From: JAXGPF01 sp964463985
Lineage (GTDB): Bacteria; Verrucomicrobiota; Kiritimatiellia; JAAZAB01
Assembly (NCBI GenBank): GCA_964463985.1
Contig: CAYXEK010000001.1
Span: 1-64,000 of the forward strand
DNA: 64,000 nt
Reading direction: 5' to 3'
The notes below the pieces were generated by a model. It did not search any database, was not told where the DNA came from, and saw only the letters and a program-made list of their open reading frames with translations. The position numbers and the translations under genes were made by a program. Below, piece after piece: positions 52,301 through 60,420 of the stretch (positions are counted from its first letter, which is position 1; each line of letters opens with the position of its first letter).

Positions 52301-52317
52301 AGCTAAAATCATGCCAA
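52301..52317 (-). promoter_or_regulatory. Sigma-54 (-24/-12) promoter of the M20-ackA operon
   Basis: On the minus strand TTGGCATGATTTTAGCT: the -24 GG and -12 GC are 10 bp apart as required, with 14 of the 17 positions fitting TTGGCACGRNNNTTGCW if N counts as a match. The predicted start site leaves a leader of about 40 nt before the GGAGG/ATG at 52249. A sigma-54 activator is encoded divergently at 52469. Confidence 0.7.
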
Positions 52318-52374
52318 AAGGATTTTATAAACTATTATAGCTTTACCGACAAGTACTTACAAGAAAACAACCCC

Positions 52375-52401
52375 TTGCATAACTTTTGGCTTGTATTGCA
52401 T
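52375..52401. promoter_or_regulatory. Possible activator-binding repeats
   Basis: TTGCAT occurs at 52375-52380 and 52396-52401, 21 bp apart (two helical turns), 58-84 bp upstream of the -24 element, where enhancer sites for sigma-54 activators normally lie. Only two short half-sites, so tentative. Confidence 0.35.
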
Positions 52402-52468
52402 TATAAAACGGCTATCATTTCAATTATGAATTATTATTTTAACCAAGCTGATACTAAAAGAGCATTGA

Positions 52469-54082
52469 ATGAAGACTGAAAATCTGCAGTTGGATGAGTT
52501 GATTCAATTTTCGCCGGGTGGCATTAACATGCAGGGACGGCGGTTGATTTTGCATGATCTGCATGCTTTTGGCCAATTCCGCAAGGACCTGGTGGATATG
52601 GTTGGCATTGAAAATGCCAAAAGAATTTTGACTCGATTCGGGTATTTTGCGGGGGAGGCTGACGCGGCGGCCATGCGCCGCGTGTTTGAATGGGATAACG
52701 CCGAGGAATTGCTGCGGGCCGGTCCCCGCATGCAATCAATCCAGGGTGTGGCCCTGGCCGAACTCCGGAGTTTTTCATACGATCAGGACAGGGGCTGTTT
52801 GTTCATGGAGGTGGTATGGCAGGATTCGGCTGAAGCCGATGAGCATGTAGCCGGTCTGGGCATTTCCGACAGTCCGGTCTGCTGGATTCTTTCCGGCTAT
52901 ATGAGCGGATTCGCTTCCTACTGCCTCGGGCGGAAAATATTCTTCATCGAAACCAAATGCCGCGGTTGCGGCGATGAAATCTGCATGGCGACCGGCAGGG
53001 ACATTGACTCCTGGGGCGATGAATTGACGCCCCACGCCAAATATTTCGAAGCGGAGGATATTCACAGCAGGATATTGGCTTTGACCAAATCGCTCAGGGA
53101 AAAGACAGCCGAACTGGCGCGCCGGCGCCGCCCGGTTTTCCCGACAGCGGGCGGGACGGTGGAGACGCACAGCGAAGCGTTCCGCAAAATCATAATTCTG
53201 GCCAACCGCGTTGCGGAATTTGACACTTCAATTCTGCTGACCGGCGAAACTGGAACCGGCAAGGAAGTCATAGCGCGCTATATCCATTCGCTTTCGCCCC
53301 GCGCCAAAAACATTTTCCAGACCGTGAATTGCGGCGCCCTGCCGGAAACTCTGCTGGAAAGCGAATTGTTCGGCCACAAAGCCGGAGCATTCACCGGCGC
53401 CGTTAAAAACCGCACCGGCTTGCTGGAACAGGCCGAAGGCGGAACGATTCTCCTCGATGAAATAGGCGAAATATCGCCGGCCATGCAGGTCAAACTGCTG
53501 CGCGTGCTGCAGGAAAAAGAAGTGCTGCCGGTGGGCGAAAATCATCCGCGCAAAATCAACGCAAGAGTTATCGCCGCCACCAACCGCAACCTTCAAGCCG
53601 CTGTGAATGCCGGCAAATTCCGCGCTGATCTGTTTTACCGGCTGAGGGTGATGGAAATTCACATTCCGCCATTGCGGGAAAGGCGCGATGACATCCTGCT
53701 GCTGGCGCGGCACTTCGTGAGGAAAACCGCCCAGCGTCTGAAGATAGCGGGATTGCGCCTGGACGCCAAGTGCGTTGACGTTCTCATGGATTACAATTGG
53801 CCCGGCAATGTCAGGGAACTGGAAAACGCGATTGAACACGCCGCCGTGATGGCTTATGAACGGACAATCCTGCCCGAGCATTTTCCGCCCCAAATCACCC
53901 GCGAATACGCCCTGCGCAATTCAGGCGGAAGAACCATGGCCCGCGATCTTAATTCCGCCGCCATTGCCCACATGGAAATGGTGCTGCGGTCAGTCAACGG
54001 CAATCGCAGCAAGGCGGCGCGTATTCTTGGAATCAGTCCCACGACCTTATGGCGTAAAATGAAAAACCGCCGTTCCAAATGA
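52469..54082 (+). CDS. Sigma-54-dependent activator with XylR-N and V4R sensor domains
   Basis: 537-aa bacterial enhancer-binding protein. The order is an XylR_N domain (about 13-110, with INMQGRRLILHDLHAFGQFR), a V4R domain (about 120-185, YCLGRKIFFIETKCRGCGDE with the zinc/ligand Cys residues), a short coiled linker (200-220), an AAA+ domain with GETGTGKE (259-266), GAFTGA at 306-311 that contacts sigma-54, and Walker B GTILLDEIGE (325-334), then a Fis-type HTH (NRSKAARILGISPTTLWRK). This is the DmpR/XylR/PoxR class, in which a small effector binds V4R and relieves repression of the ATPase. Divergent from the M20-ackA operon, its likely target. Confidence 0.93.
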   Translation: MKTENLQLDELIQFSPGGINMQGRRLILHDLHAFGQFRKDLVDMVGIENAKRILTRFGYFAGEADAAAMRRVFEWDNAEELLRAGPRMQSIQGVALAELRSFSYDQDRGCLFMEVVWQDSAEADEHVAGLGISDSPVCWILSGYMSGFASYCLGRKIFFIETKCRGCGDEICMATGRDIDSWGDELTPHAKYFEAEDIHSRILALTKSLREKTAELARRRRPVFPTAGGTVETHSEAFRKIIILANRVAEFDTSILLTGETGTGKEVIARYIHSLSPRAKNIFQTVNCGALPETLLESELFGHKAGAFTGAVKNRTGLLEQAEGGTILLDEIGEISPAMQVKLLRVLQEKEVLPVGENHPRKINARVIAATNRNLQAAVNAGKFRADLFYRLRVMEIHIPPLRERRDDILLLARHFVRKTAQRLKIAGLRLDAKCVDVLMDYNWPGNVRELENAIEHAAVMAYERTILPEHFPPQITREYALRNSGGRTMARDLNSAAIAHMEMVLRSVNGNRSKAARILGISPTTLWRKMKNRRSK

Positions 54083-54182
54083 AATGCCGGTTCGCCGCGA
54101 ATTAATCAGCCTTTGGGATGACTTGCAGTCGAGCGCGCTTGCAAGATTATGCTCCTGTCCGGCTATGGCGAACAAGTTTTTA

Positions 54183-54251
54183 GCGCGGGGCAGCGTTGGC
54201 AAGGGTTCCATGTATTAGAATACACCATCACCCTCGCCGCCTTGCCCCGCG
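54183..54251 (+). ncRNA. Long imperfect hairpin, possible structured RNA
   Basis: CGCGGGGCA (from 54184) pairs with TGCCCCGCG (to 54250); the stem continues imperfectly through GGCAAGGG / CCCTCGCC and is capped by a perfect inner hairpin TGTATTAGAATACA. It lies in the 386-bp gap 54083-54468 between the activator and the flavoprotein; no gene is seen there. Could be a terminator variant or a regulatory leader. Confidence 0.35.
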
Positions 54252-54314
54252 TCACACTTGCGCGGCGCAAAATTAAGGTGATATAATGGAAAATATATGT
54301 TATCCATAAAGCCG

Positions 54315-54340
54315 CTTGCAAAAGCCGGCTTTTGGAAGCA
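54315..54340. promoter_or_regulatory. 26-bp near-perfect palindrome, possible operator
   Basis: GCTTGCAAAAGCCGGCTTTTG followed by GAAGC is self-complementary except for one G/G pair, 129 bp upstream of the flavoprotein start. Symmetry and length suit a dimeric repressor site; no bound protein can be named. Confidence 0.35.
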
Positions 54341-54468
54341 GTATTGAGCCTGTATCCGGCAGTTGGCCAGTTTGCCGCGGATGCGCGGCGCGGGCAGCGC
54401 TTAAAATTCACCAACGGCGGCGCCGATTTTCAGCGCAGGAACCTGGCGTTATAAACCGCGGGAAGACC

Positions 54469-56247
54469 ATGACGGCGAAAAGTTCTTTCAAGGAAATCAA
54501 GCACCAGGCGGATTTATGCGTGGTCGGCGGCGGCCTGGCCGGCATGCTGGCGGCCATCAGCGCGGCCCGGCATGGGGCGCGGGTGGCGCTGATGCAGGAC
54601 CGGCCGGTGCTGGGCGGCAACGCCTCTTCGGAAATCCGGATGTGGGTCTGCGGCGCGCGCGGGCAGGATGTCCGGGAAACGGGCATCCTTGAGGAAATCG
54701 CGCTGGAAAATCTGTATCGCAATCCCTACCGGATATACTCGATCTGGGACAGCATCCTTTATGAAAAGACGCGTTTTCAAAACAACCTGACGCTGCTGCT
54801 GAATTGTTCCTGCCTGGACGCGCAGATGGAGGGGGCCGCCATCCGCGGCGTCCGGGGCTGGCAGCTTACCACCCAGACCTGGCACACGGTGGAGGCGGGA
54901 TTGTTCGCCGACTGCTCCGGTGACAGTATCCTGGCGCCCTTGACCGGCGCCGAACACCGTTGGGGGCGGGAAGCCGCCGCGGAGTTCAACGAAGACATCG
55001 AGCCGGCCCAGGCGGATGGAAAAACCATGGGCATGAGCTGCCTGATGCAGGCTCGCGAAATGCCGGGTCCGCGCGCTTTTATTCCGCCCGCCTGGGCGTA
55101 CCGGTTTAAGACCGAGGATTTGCCTTATAAAATAAAGGAAATCCGGCCGACGGAAAATTTCTGGTACATGGAACTCGGCGGCGAGCAGGACGCGATTCAT
55201 GATACGGAGGCGATCCGCGACGAGTTGTTGAAAGTAGCCTTCGGGTACTGGGATTACATAAAAAACAGCGGCGAATGCGATGCGGCGAACTGGGAACTGG
55301 ATTGGGTGGGATTTCTGCCCGGGAAACGCGAAAGCCGGCGCTACACCGGCGACCATATCCTGACCCAGAACGATTTGCGCGCGGGCGGGCGGTTTGACGA
55401 CATCGTCGCCTATGGCGGATGGCCCATGGATGATCACAATCCGGCCGGGTTCCGCCACACTTCCGGGAAAGGCACCACCGTTTACCACCAGGCGCCATCC
55501 CCCTACGGCATACCTTACCGCTGCCTGTATTCGAAAAACATAGACAACCTGTTCTTCGCCGGACGCAACATCAGCGTGACGCATGCCGCCATGAGTTCCA
55601 CGCGGGTCATGGCTACCTGCGCGCTACTGGGCCAGGCTGTCGGCACGGCGGCCGCCATTGCGGCGGCCGCCGGCGCATCACCGCGCCAGGTCGGCCGGGA
55701 AAATATCCGCCAGCTGCAACAGGCATTAATGCGGGATGACTGCTGGTTGCCGGGCTTGACCCGGGCCATCCCGTCCATCACATCCCAAGCCCGGCTGACA
55801 GCTTCCGAGGGCGATCCGGAGCCATTGCGCAACGGCCTGGACCGCCCGATGGGCAGCGCCGCCAATGCCTGGGTCGGACCGCCCGGGTCGGTGGTTGAAT
55901 ACGGCTTTGGCGCCGCTACCCCTGTCCGGGAATTGCGCTTCGTATTTGACAGCGATCTCAACCGTCAAACTGTTTCTGAAGATATTCCCATCCCGCATTA
56001 CACCAACATGTTGAGCAACATACGGTTGCGCACCGGCCCGTTGCGCGTGCCCCCGGCCATGGTGAAAGAATTCCGGGTGGATTACCTGGATGAGCAGGGC
56101 CAATGGCGCCGCGCGGCGCAAATTGACAATAACTACCAGCGGCTGGTGGGGATACCGCTGCAAATTGCCGCGCGGGCGGTGCGGTTTGTTCCTGAAGCAA
56201 CGTGGGGCGACGGCGAAGCGCGGGTGTTTGCCTGGGAAGTCGGGTAA
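54469..56247 (+). CDS. FAD-dependent oxidoreductase with C-terminal beta domain
   Basis: 592-aa flavoprotein of the FAD_oxidored family (PF12831). The dinucleotide fold is DLCVVGGGLAGMLAAISAAR, followed by RPVLGGNASSEIRMWVCGA; the second FAD segment is YSKNIDNLFFAGRNISVTHA, and ASSTRVMATCALLGQAVGTA closes the flavin domain. From about residue 460 a beta-rich domain of about 125 residues follows (VVEYGFGAATPVRELRFVFD, discoidin-like). Family members are frequent in PVC and Bacteroidota sugar-degradation loci; substrate unknown. No signal peptide is visible. Start at 54469 lies just after GGAAG; an upstream extension of 51 codons looks non-coding. Confidence 0.82.
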   Translation: MTAKSSFKEIKHQADLCVVGGGLAGMLAAISAARHGARVALMQDRPVLGGNASSEIRMWVCGARGQDVRETGILEEIALENLYRNPYRIYSIWDSILYEKTRFQNNLTLLLNCSCLDAQMEGAAIRGVRGWQLTTQTWHTVEAGLFADCSGDSILAPLTGAEHRWGREAAAEFNEDIEPAQADGKTMGMSCLMQAREMPGPRAFIPPAWAYRFKTEDLPYKIKEIRPTENFWYMELGGEQDAIHDTEAIRDELLKVAFGYWDYIKNSGECDAANWELDWVGFLPGKRESRRYTGDHILTQNDLRAGGRFDDIVAYGGWPMDDHNPAGFRHTSGKGTTVYHQAPSPYGIPYRCLYSKNIDNLFFAGRNISVTHAAMSSTRVMATCALLGQAVGTAAAIAAAAGASPRQVGRENIRQLQQALMRDDCWLPGLTRAIPSITSQARLTASEGDPEPLRNGLDRPMGSAANAWVGPPGSVVEYGFGAATPVRELRFVFDSDLNRQTVSEDIPIPHYTNMLSNIRLRTGPLRVPPAMVKEFRVDYLDEQGQWRRAAQIDNNYQRLVGIPLQIAARAVRFVPEATWGDGEARVFAWEVG

Positions 56248-56285
56248 AAACCAGGATTGCGCGCGCGCTGCGCGCGCAATCCTGG
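56245..56285 (-). terminator. Rho-independent terminator of the peroxiredoxin gene
   Basis: A 35-bp palindrome (56251-56285) with a 16-bp perfect stem, CCAGGATTGCGCGCGC / GCGCGCGCAATCCTGG, and a 3-nt loop. On the minus strand it is followed by TTTTT (56250-56246), fitting termination of the peroxiredoxin transcript. A second hairpin (GGCAACGCC / GGCGTTGCC, about 56308-56333) lies between it and the gene. Confidence 0.75.
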
Positions 56286-56350
56286 CAATTCCATCCGCCG
56301 CCGGCCGGCAACGCCGGTCTGATTTCCGGGCGTTGCCGCCGGCATCCGGA

Positions 56351-57052
56351 CTAGGACAGGATTTCTTCAATCGTGATGTATTCGCCTACGTGGCCGGTCA
56401 TTTTCTCCACATCCGTATTCACGGGCAGGGTCTTTTTGCCTTTGCGCCAGCCGGCGGGGCAGACTTCCCCGGTCTTGTAGGCGTGCTGCCAGGCTTCAAT
56501 CTGGCGGAGCAATTCGACCACGCTGCGGCCGACGCTGTCGGCCACTGTTTCCTCGGCCACCACAATACCGTCGGGATTGATGATGAACCGCCCGCGCAAG
56601 GCCACGCCTTCCTGTTCCACCCAGACGCCGAATTTGCGCGCTACATCTCCGGTGGTGTCCGCGCCCATGGTAAGTTTCAGGTTTTTCAACAGCGGCTCGG
56701 TTTCAACAAAGCGCTTGTGGCTGAACTTGGTGTCGCCGGAAATGGGCACAACCACCACGCCCAGCTTGGTCAGCTTGTCAAGGTGCGCGTTCATGGCGGC
56801 GATTTCCGTGGGGCAGACGAAGGTGAAATCCGCCGGGTAAAAACATACCACCGCCCACTTGCCTTTAAGCTGCTCGCTGGAAACTTTCGTGTAATGCCCC
56901 GTAGCGGCATCATAGGCATCCATCTCGAATTCAGGCATACGGCGCATTACCAGGGTTGTACTCATTTTTTTCTTCTCCTGTTTGGGTTCATTGTTGACCG
57001 CCGAAGTTTCCGGTTCCGCATCCTCAATCACCTTCATTTTGTCGCAAGGCAT
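56351..57052 (-). CDS. Typical 2-Cys peroxiredoxin (AhpC/Prx1 type)
   Basis: 233-aa thiol peroxidase reducing hydrogen and organic peroxides. The peroxidatic Cys80 is in FYPADFTFVCPTE and the resolving Cys in TGEVCPAGWRKG; GDTKFSHKRF and RGRFIINPDGIVV are typical. The start is ambiguous. The ATG at 57052 has a perfect AAGGAGG, giving a 29-residue acidic/basic extension (MPCDKMKVIEDAEPETS...). The ATG at 56965 (MSTTLVMRRM), where homologues begin, has AGGAG at 9 nt. Both may be used. Divergent from the nqr cluster. Confidence 0.93.
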   Translation of the reverse strand: MPCDKMKVIEDAEPETSAVNNEPKQEKKKMSTTLVMRRMPEFEMDAYDAATGHYTKVSSEQLKGKWAVVCFYPADFTFVCPTEIAAMNAHLDKLTKLGVVVVPISGDTKFSHKRFVETEPLLKNLKLTMGADTTGDVARKFGVWVEQEGVALRGRFIINPDGIVVAEETVADSVGRSVVELLRQIEAWQHAYKTGEVCPAGWRKGKKTLPVNTDVEKMTGHVGEYITIEEILS

Positions 57053-57286
57053 TCATACCTCCTTGTAAGCCGCTATGTTTCTAACTCAAATCAATTGTGA
57101 ATTCTAGTAATAATTATTAAATAGTCCAGTTAATTTGCAGATGCATAAAGAAGATTGACACCTTCCGGAGATCATTTTAACCTGTATTCCATGCAGGCCG
57201 GGCTGAAATCTTCATCAATATTCGGAGGCCGCAACGGTGAAAAGTGATTGGACGGTCCGGCCGCCGGCAAGTTCTAAAGGGTAGAG

Positions 57287-57443
57287 TTGCTTTCAAAAGT
57301 CAGATTTTTGAAAGCAGTATTCAGTATCCAGAAGTCAGTAGTCAGAAGCGCAAAAGATATAAAATGTTTATAACCAACCTCTTGTATTTATTCTGAATTC
57401 TGACTCCTGAATTCTTTCAAAACGTTAGTTTTGAAATTGGCTC
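57287..57443. repeat. Dispersed repeat B, copy 2
   Basis: Homologous to 21567-21702. The left end folds as CTTTCAAAAGTCAGATTTTT (then GAAAG), the right end as TTTCAAAACGTTAGTTTTGA (then AA), and the inner parts CAGAAGTCAGTAGTCAGAA and TTCTGAATTCTGACTCCTGA are inverted relatives. The right end TTTTGAAATTGGCTC equals the end of element A. It abuts the nqrB start. The gap 57053-57458 otherwise shows no gene. Confidence 0.75.
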
Positions 57444-57458
57444 GGGAAAATACGGGTT

Positions 57459-58577
57459 TTGGCATTAAAAGATATTATCGGACGTCCTGACATGCCTCAA
57501 AGATTGCTGCTCCAAATGGTCAAGCATCCCGCGCCTGCCGGCTGGCTGCGCCGGCAGCCGGCGATGCGACGGGTGATGCTGGCGCTGATTCCCTGCGCCA
57601 CCGGCAGCGTGTATTATTTCGGCTGGCGGGCGCTGGCGATGATCGCGTTTTGCTGCGCCTGGGGGTTCCTGCTGGAGTGGATTTTCTGCCGTCTGCGCAG
57701 CGAGCCGGTGAGCGAGGCGGTGTTCGTGACAGGAACGCTCTTTGCCTTGGTCATGCCGCCGGGCGTGGGCTGGCATGTGCTGGCGGTCGGCACGGGCTTT
57801 GCGGTGATTTTCGCCAAGGAAGTTTTTGGCGGATTCGGCCGCAACTTTTTCAATCCGGCGCTTGCCGGGCGGTGTTTTGTCTATATTTGCTTTCCCGTGG
57901 CATTGACCGGCGTCTGGGCTCCGGCGGCTGCCGGGCCGTTCGGCGCGCTGGACCGCTGGTCCACGGCCGTCCACGCCGACGGCGCGGATGCATCCACCAG
58001 CGCCACGCCCATGGCATATCTGAAAGCGGGGCAGTTAAAGTTGTCGGCGGACGAAACGGCGGCCGCCGCAATACCTGCGTCGGTCGGCGACCGCGAACAG
58101 GTGGCCATCCGCCCCGGCGCGCTGCTGAAGGCGCAGCTTTTCGGGAACCTCAGCGGCGCCATGGGCGCCACGAGCGCGCTGCTGATTATGCTGGGCGGGC
58201 TTTACCTGTTCTGGACCGGAACTGCCAGCCGCGCGACGATTCTCGCCCTGGTGCTCACCTACGCGGCGCTGAACCAGGCGCTTTACTGGCTGGGCGTCAA
58301 GCCCGTGCCGGGCGCCTGGCCCGCGCTGTTCGGCGGCGGTTTCCTGCTGGGGGCGTTTTTCATGGCCACCGATCCGGTCAGTTCGCCCCGGACAACGGCC
58401 GGGCGCGTTTATTACGGTATCCTGATCGGCGCGGCCACCCTGGTGATCCGCAATTTCTCGATTTTCAACGGCGGCCTGATGTTCGGCATTCTCCTGGGCA
58501 ACATGTTTGCGCCGATCATTGATTACGTGGTGCAGGCCTGGCGCCGCCCCCGGCGCCGGCGGGAGGCGCGGCCATGA
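57459..58577 (+). CDS. nqrB: Na+-translocating NADH:quinone oxidoreductase subunit B
   Basis: 372-aa membrane protein of the NqrB/RnfD family with about ten helices. Conserved parts are EPVSEAVFVTGTLFALVMPP, GRNFFNPALAGRCFVYICFP and ASTSATPMA (site of the covalent FMN-Thr), and the C-terminal FMATDPVSSPRT. The order with the next four genes and the NqrF-type reductase identifies it as NqrB rather than RnfD. No strong ribosome-binding site; TTG at 57459 gives a plausible N-terminus (MALKDIIGRPDMP) and ATG at 57492 is the alternative. No nqrA lies upstream; instead repeat B and a divergent peroxiredoxin are found. Confidence 0.88.
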   Translation: MALKDIIGRPDMPQRLLLQMVKHPAPAGWLRRQPAMRRVMLALIPCATGSVYYFGWRALAMIAFCCAWGFLLEWIFCRLRSEPVSEAVFVTGTLFALVMPPGVGWHVLAVGTGFAVIFAKEVFGGFGRNFFNPALAGRCFVYICFPVALTGVWAPAAAGPFGALDRWSTAVHADGADASTSATPMAYLKAGQLKLSADETAAAAIPASVGDREQVAIRPGALLKAQLFGNLSGAMGATSALLIMLGGLYLFWTGTASRATILALVLTYAALNQALYWLGVKPVPGAWPALFGGGFLLGAFFMATDPVSSPRTTAGRVYYGILIGAATLVIRNFSIFNGGLMFGILLGNMFAPIIDYVVQAWRRPRRRREARP

Positions 58578-59194
58578 CGCTGAAAGACCAGCCCTGGTTC
58601 CCGGTGGCCTACATGTTCCTGGCCACGGCCTGCGCGAGCGTGCTGCTGATCGGGCTGGCGCGGATAACGCGCGCGCGCGTGTCGGCGAACGAGCAGTTGA
58701 TGTTTGAAAAGGCCGCCTTGGAAGCTTTCCCGGCGCTTGCAATGCCGCCGGCGCCGGAAGTGCATGCGCGGTTCAACCAGCTTTTTGAAAAAACGCCGGA
58801 TGCCGCCGGCGCTTATGTCTGCCGCCGGGATGGCGAGGTTTTGGGCTATGCGGTGCCGATGTCAGGCCGGGGATTCTGGGCGCCGATCCGCGGGGTGGCG
58901 GGCGTGGCGGCCGACCTGGCGAAGCTTACCGGGCTGGGATTTTACGATCAGAACGAGACGCCCGGACTCGGCGCCCGGATTACGGAGCGGGGTTTTCGGC
59001 GTCAATTCGCCGGCCTGGCGGTCGGGCCGCCCGACCGCCCGGTGGGCATCCGGCCGCCGGCGTCGGCGCTCAATTCCAATGAAGTTCACGGCATCACCGG
59101 CGCCACGCAGACCTGCCGGCGCCTGGAACAACTTCTCAACCGCGGCCTGGCCGGCTGGCTCGCGGAGATGCGGGCCCGGGAGGCGGCACCATGA
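58574..59194 (+). CDS. nqrC: Na+-NQR subunit C
   Basis: 206-aa protein with one N-terminal membrane helix (about 10-32) and a periplasmic FMN-binding domain. GLGFYDQNETPGLGARITE and the FMN-attachment motif GITGATQTCRRLE (covalent Thr in TGAT) are clear. Shorter than many NqrC proteins (about 250 aa). Overlaps nqrB and nqrD by ATGA, showing tight translational coupling. Confidence 0.9.
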   Translation: MTLKDQPWFPVAYMFLATACASVLLIGLARITRARVSANEQLMFEKAALEAFPALAMPPAPEVHARFNQLFEKTPDAAGAYVCRRDGEVLGYAVPMSGRGFWAPIRGVAGVAADLAKLTGLGFYDQNETPGLGARITERGFRRQFAGLAVGPPDRPVGIRPPASALNSNEVHGITGATQTCRRLEQLLNRGLAGWLAEMRAREAAP

Positions 59195-59814
59195 ACGGCG
59201 CCAACAAGACTTCGCGCGATATCATGCTGGACGGGCTCTGGCGCGACAATCCCGTGTTCCGCCAGGTGCTGGGGATATGCAGCACGCTGGCCGTGACCAA
59301 TGCCGTCATGAACACCGCGGTGATGTGCGCATCGCTGACCCTGGTGACGATGATGAGTTGCCTGACAGTGTCGCTCCTGCGGAACTGGACGCCGCGCAAT
59401 ATCCGCATGATGGTGCAGACGCTGATCATGGCGTTTTACGTGATCATCGTGGACCTGGCGCTGAAGGCGTACTGGCCGGAAATGAGCCGCAATCTCGGCC
59501 CGTTTGTCGGGCTGATCATCACCAACTGCATCCTGATGGGCCGGTGCGAGGCGTTTGCGTCGTCGCATGCGCCGGGTCCGGCGCTGCTGGACGGGCTGTT
59601 CAACGGCCTGGGATATTCCGCCGTGCTCCTGGCGATCGCCGTGCCCCGGGAATTGCTGGGCATGGGGACAATCCTGGGCGCGCCCATGCCGTATTTTTCA
59701 TCCATGCACTGGGACAAGTGGATTATCATGGTCATGCCGCCGGGAGCATTTTTCATGCTGGCGTCGTTATTGTGGATTTGCCGCTCAATCGAGCCCGGGA
59801 GGATTAAAAAATGA
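59191..59814 (+). CDS. nqrD: Na+-NQR subunit D
   Basis: 207-aa integral membrane protein with six predicted helices of the RnfE/NqrD family: LDGLWRDNPVFRQVLGICST at the N-terminus, MVQTLIMAFYVIIVDLALKA, and GPFVGLIITNCILMGRCEAF with the conserved Cys of the intramembrane Fe-S site. Forms the core with NqrE. Overlaps nqrE by ATGA. Confidence 0.92.
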   Translation: MNGANKTSRDIMLDGLWRDNPVFRQVLGICSTLAVTNAVMNTAVMCASLTLVTMMSCLTVSLLRNWTPRNIRMMVQTLIMAFYVIIVDLALKAYWPEMSRNLGPFVGLIITNCILMGRCEAFASSHAPGPALLDGLFNGLGYSAVLLAIAVPRELLGMGTILGAPMPYFSSMHWDKWIIMVMPPGAFFMLASLLWICRSIEPGRIKK

Positions 59815-60410
59815 ACGGCACGGAAGGAACAGCCTGGCTGGCGGTGGTCACAATGTTTGCCGCGGCCTTCACCCAGAACATACTGCTGACGACGTTTCTG
59901 GGAATGTGCCCGTTTACCAGCGTGTCGCGCGAGGTCAAAACCGCCGCGGGGTTGGGCGGCGCGGTGGTGTTTGTGATGACGGCGACGGCGGCGCTGAACT
60001 GGCTGGCCTATTACTACATTCTGGCGCCGCTGGGCCTGGAGTTTTTCCGGTTCATCCTGTTTATCATCATCATTGCGGCGTTTGTGCAACTGGTGGAAAT
60101 GGTGATTGACCGGTATGCGCCCCGGCTTTATCAGGCGCTGGGAATATTTCTGCCGCTAATCACTGTTAACTGCGCCATCCTGGGCGCGTCGCTGTTTGCG
60201 ATCATCCGCGGGTATCCGTTTCTGGCGACCCTGGGTTACGGTTTCGGCAGCGGCGTCGGATGGCTGCTGGCGATACTGGCGATGGCGGGCATCCGGCAAC
60301 GGCTGAACGAAGCCCGCGTGCCTCGCGGATTGCGGGGGCCGGGCATTACGCTGATCATTGCCGGCCTGATGGCGCTGGCATTTGTAGGTTTCACGGGCGT
60401 ATTAAATTGA
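59811..60410 (+). CDS. nqrE: Na+-NQR subunit E
   Basis: 199-aa membrane protein of the RnfA/NqrE family with six helices. FTQNILLTTFLGMCPFTSVS carries one conserved Cys and GIFLPLITVNCAILGASLFA the other; together with NqrD these bind the intramembrane iron centre. Length and motifs are standard. Confidence 0.93.
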   Translation: MNGTEGTAWLAVVTMFAAAFTQNILLTTFLGMCPFTSVSREVKTAAGLGGAVVFVMTATAALNWLAYYYILAPLGLEFFRFILFIIIIAAFVQLVEMVIDRYAPRLYQALGIFLPLITVNCAILGASLFAIIRGYPFLATLGYGFGSGVGWLLAILAMAGIRQRLNEARVPRGLRGPGITLIIAGLMALAFVGFTGVLN

Positions 60411-60420
60411 GGTCCTCGGC

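Noticed and set aside
52385..52401. TTGGCTTGTATTGCAT on the plus strand as a sigma-54 promoter for the activator gene
   Set aside because: Only 8 bp separate GG and GC; sigma-54 promoters need 10.
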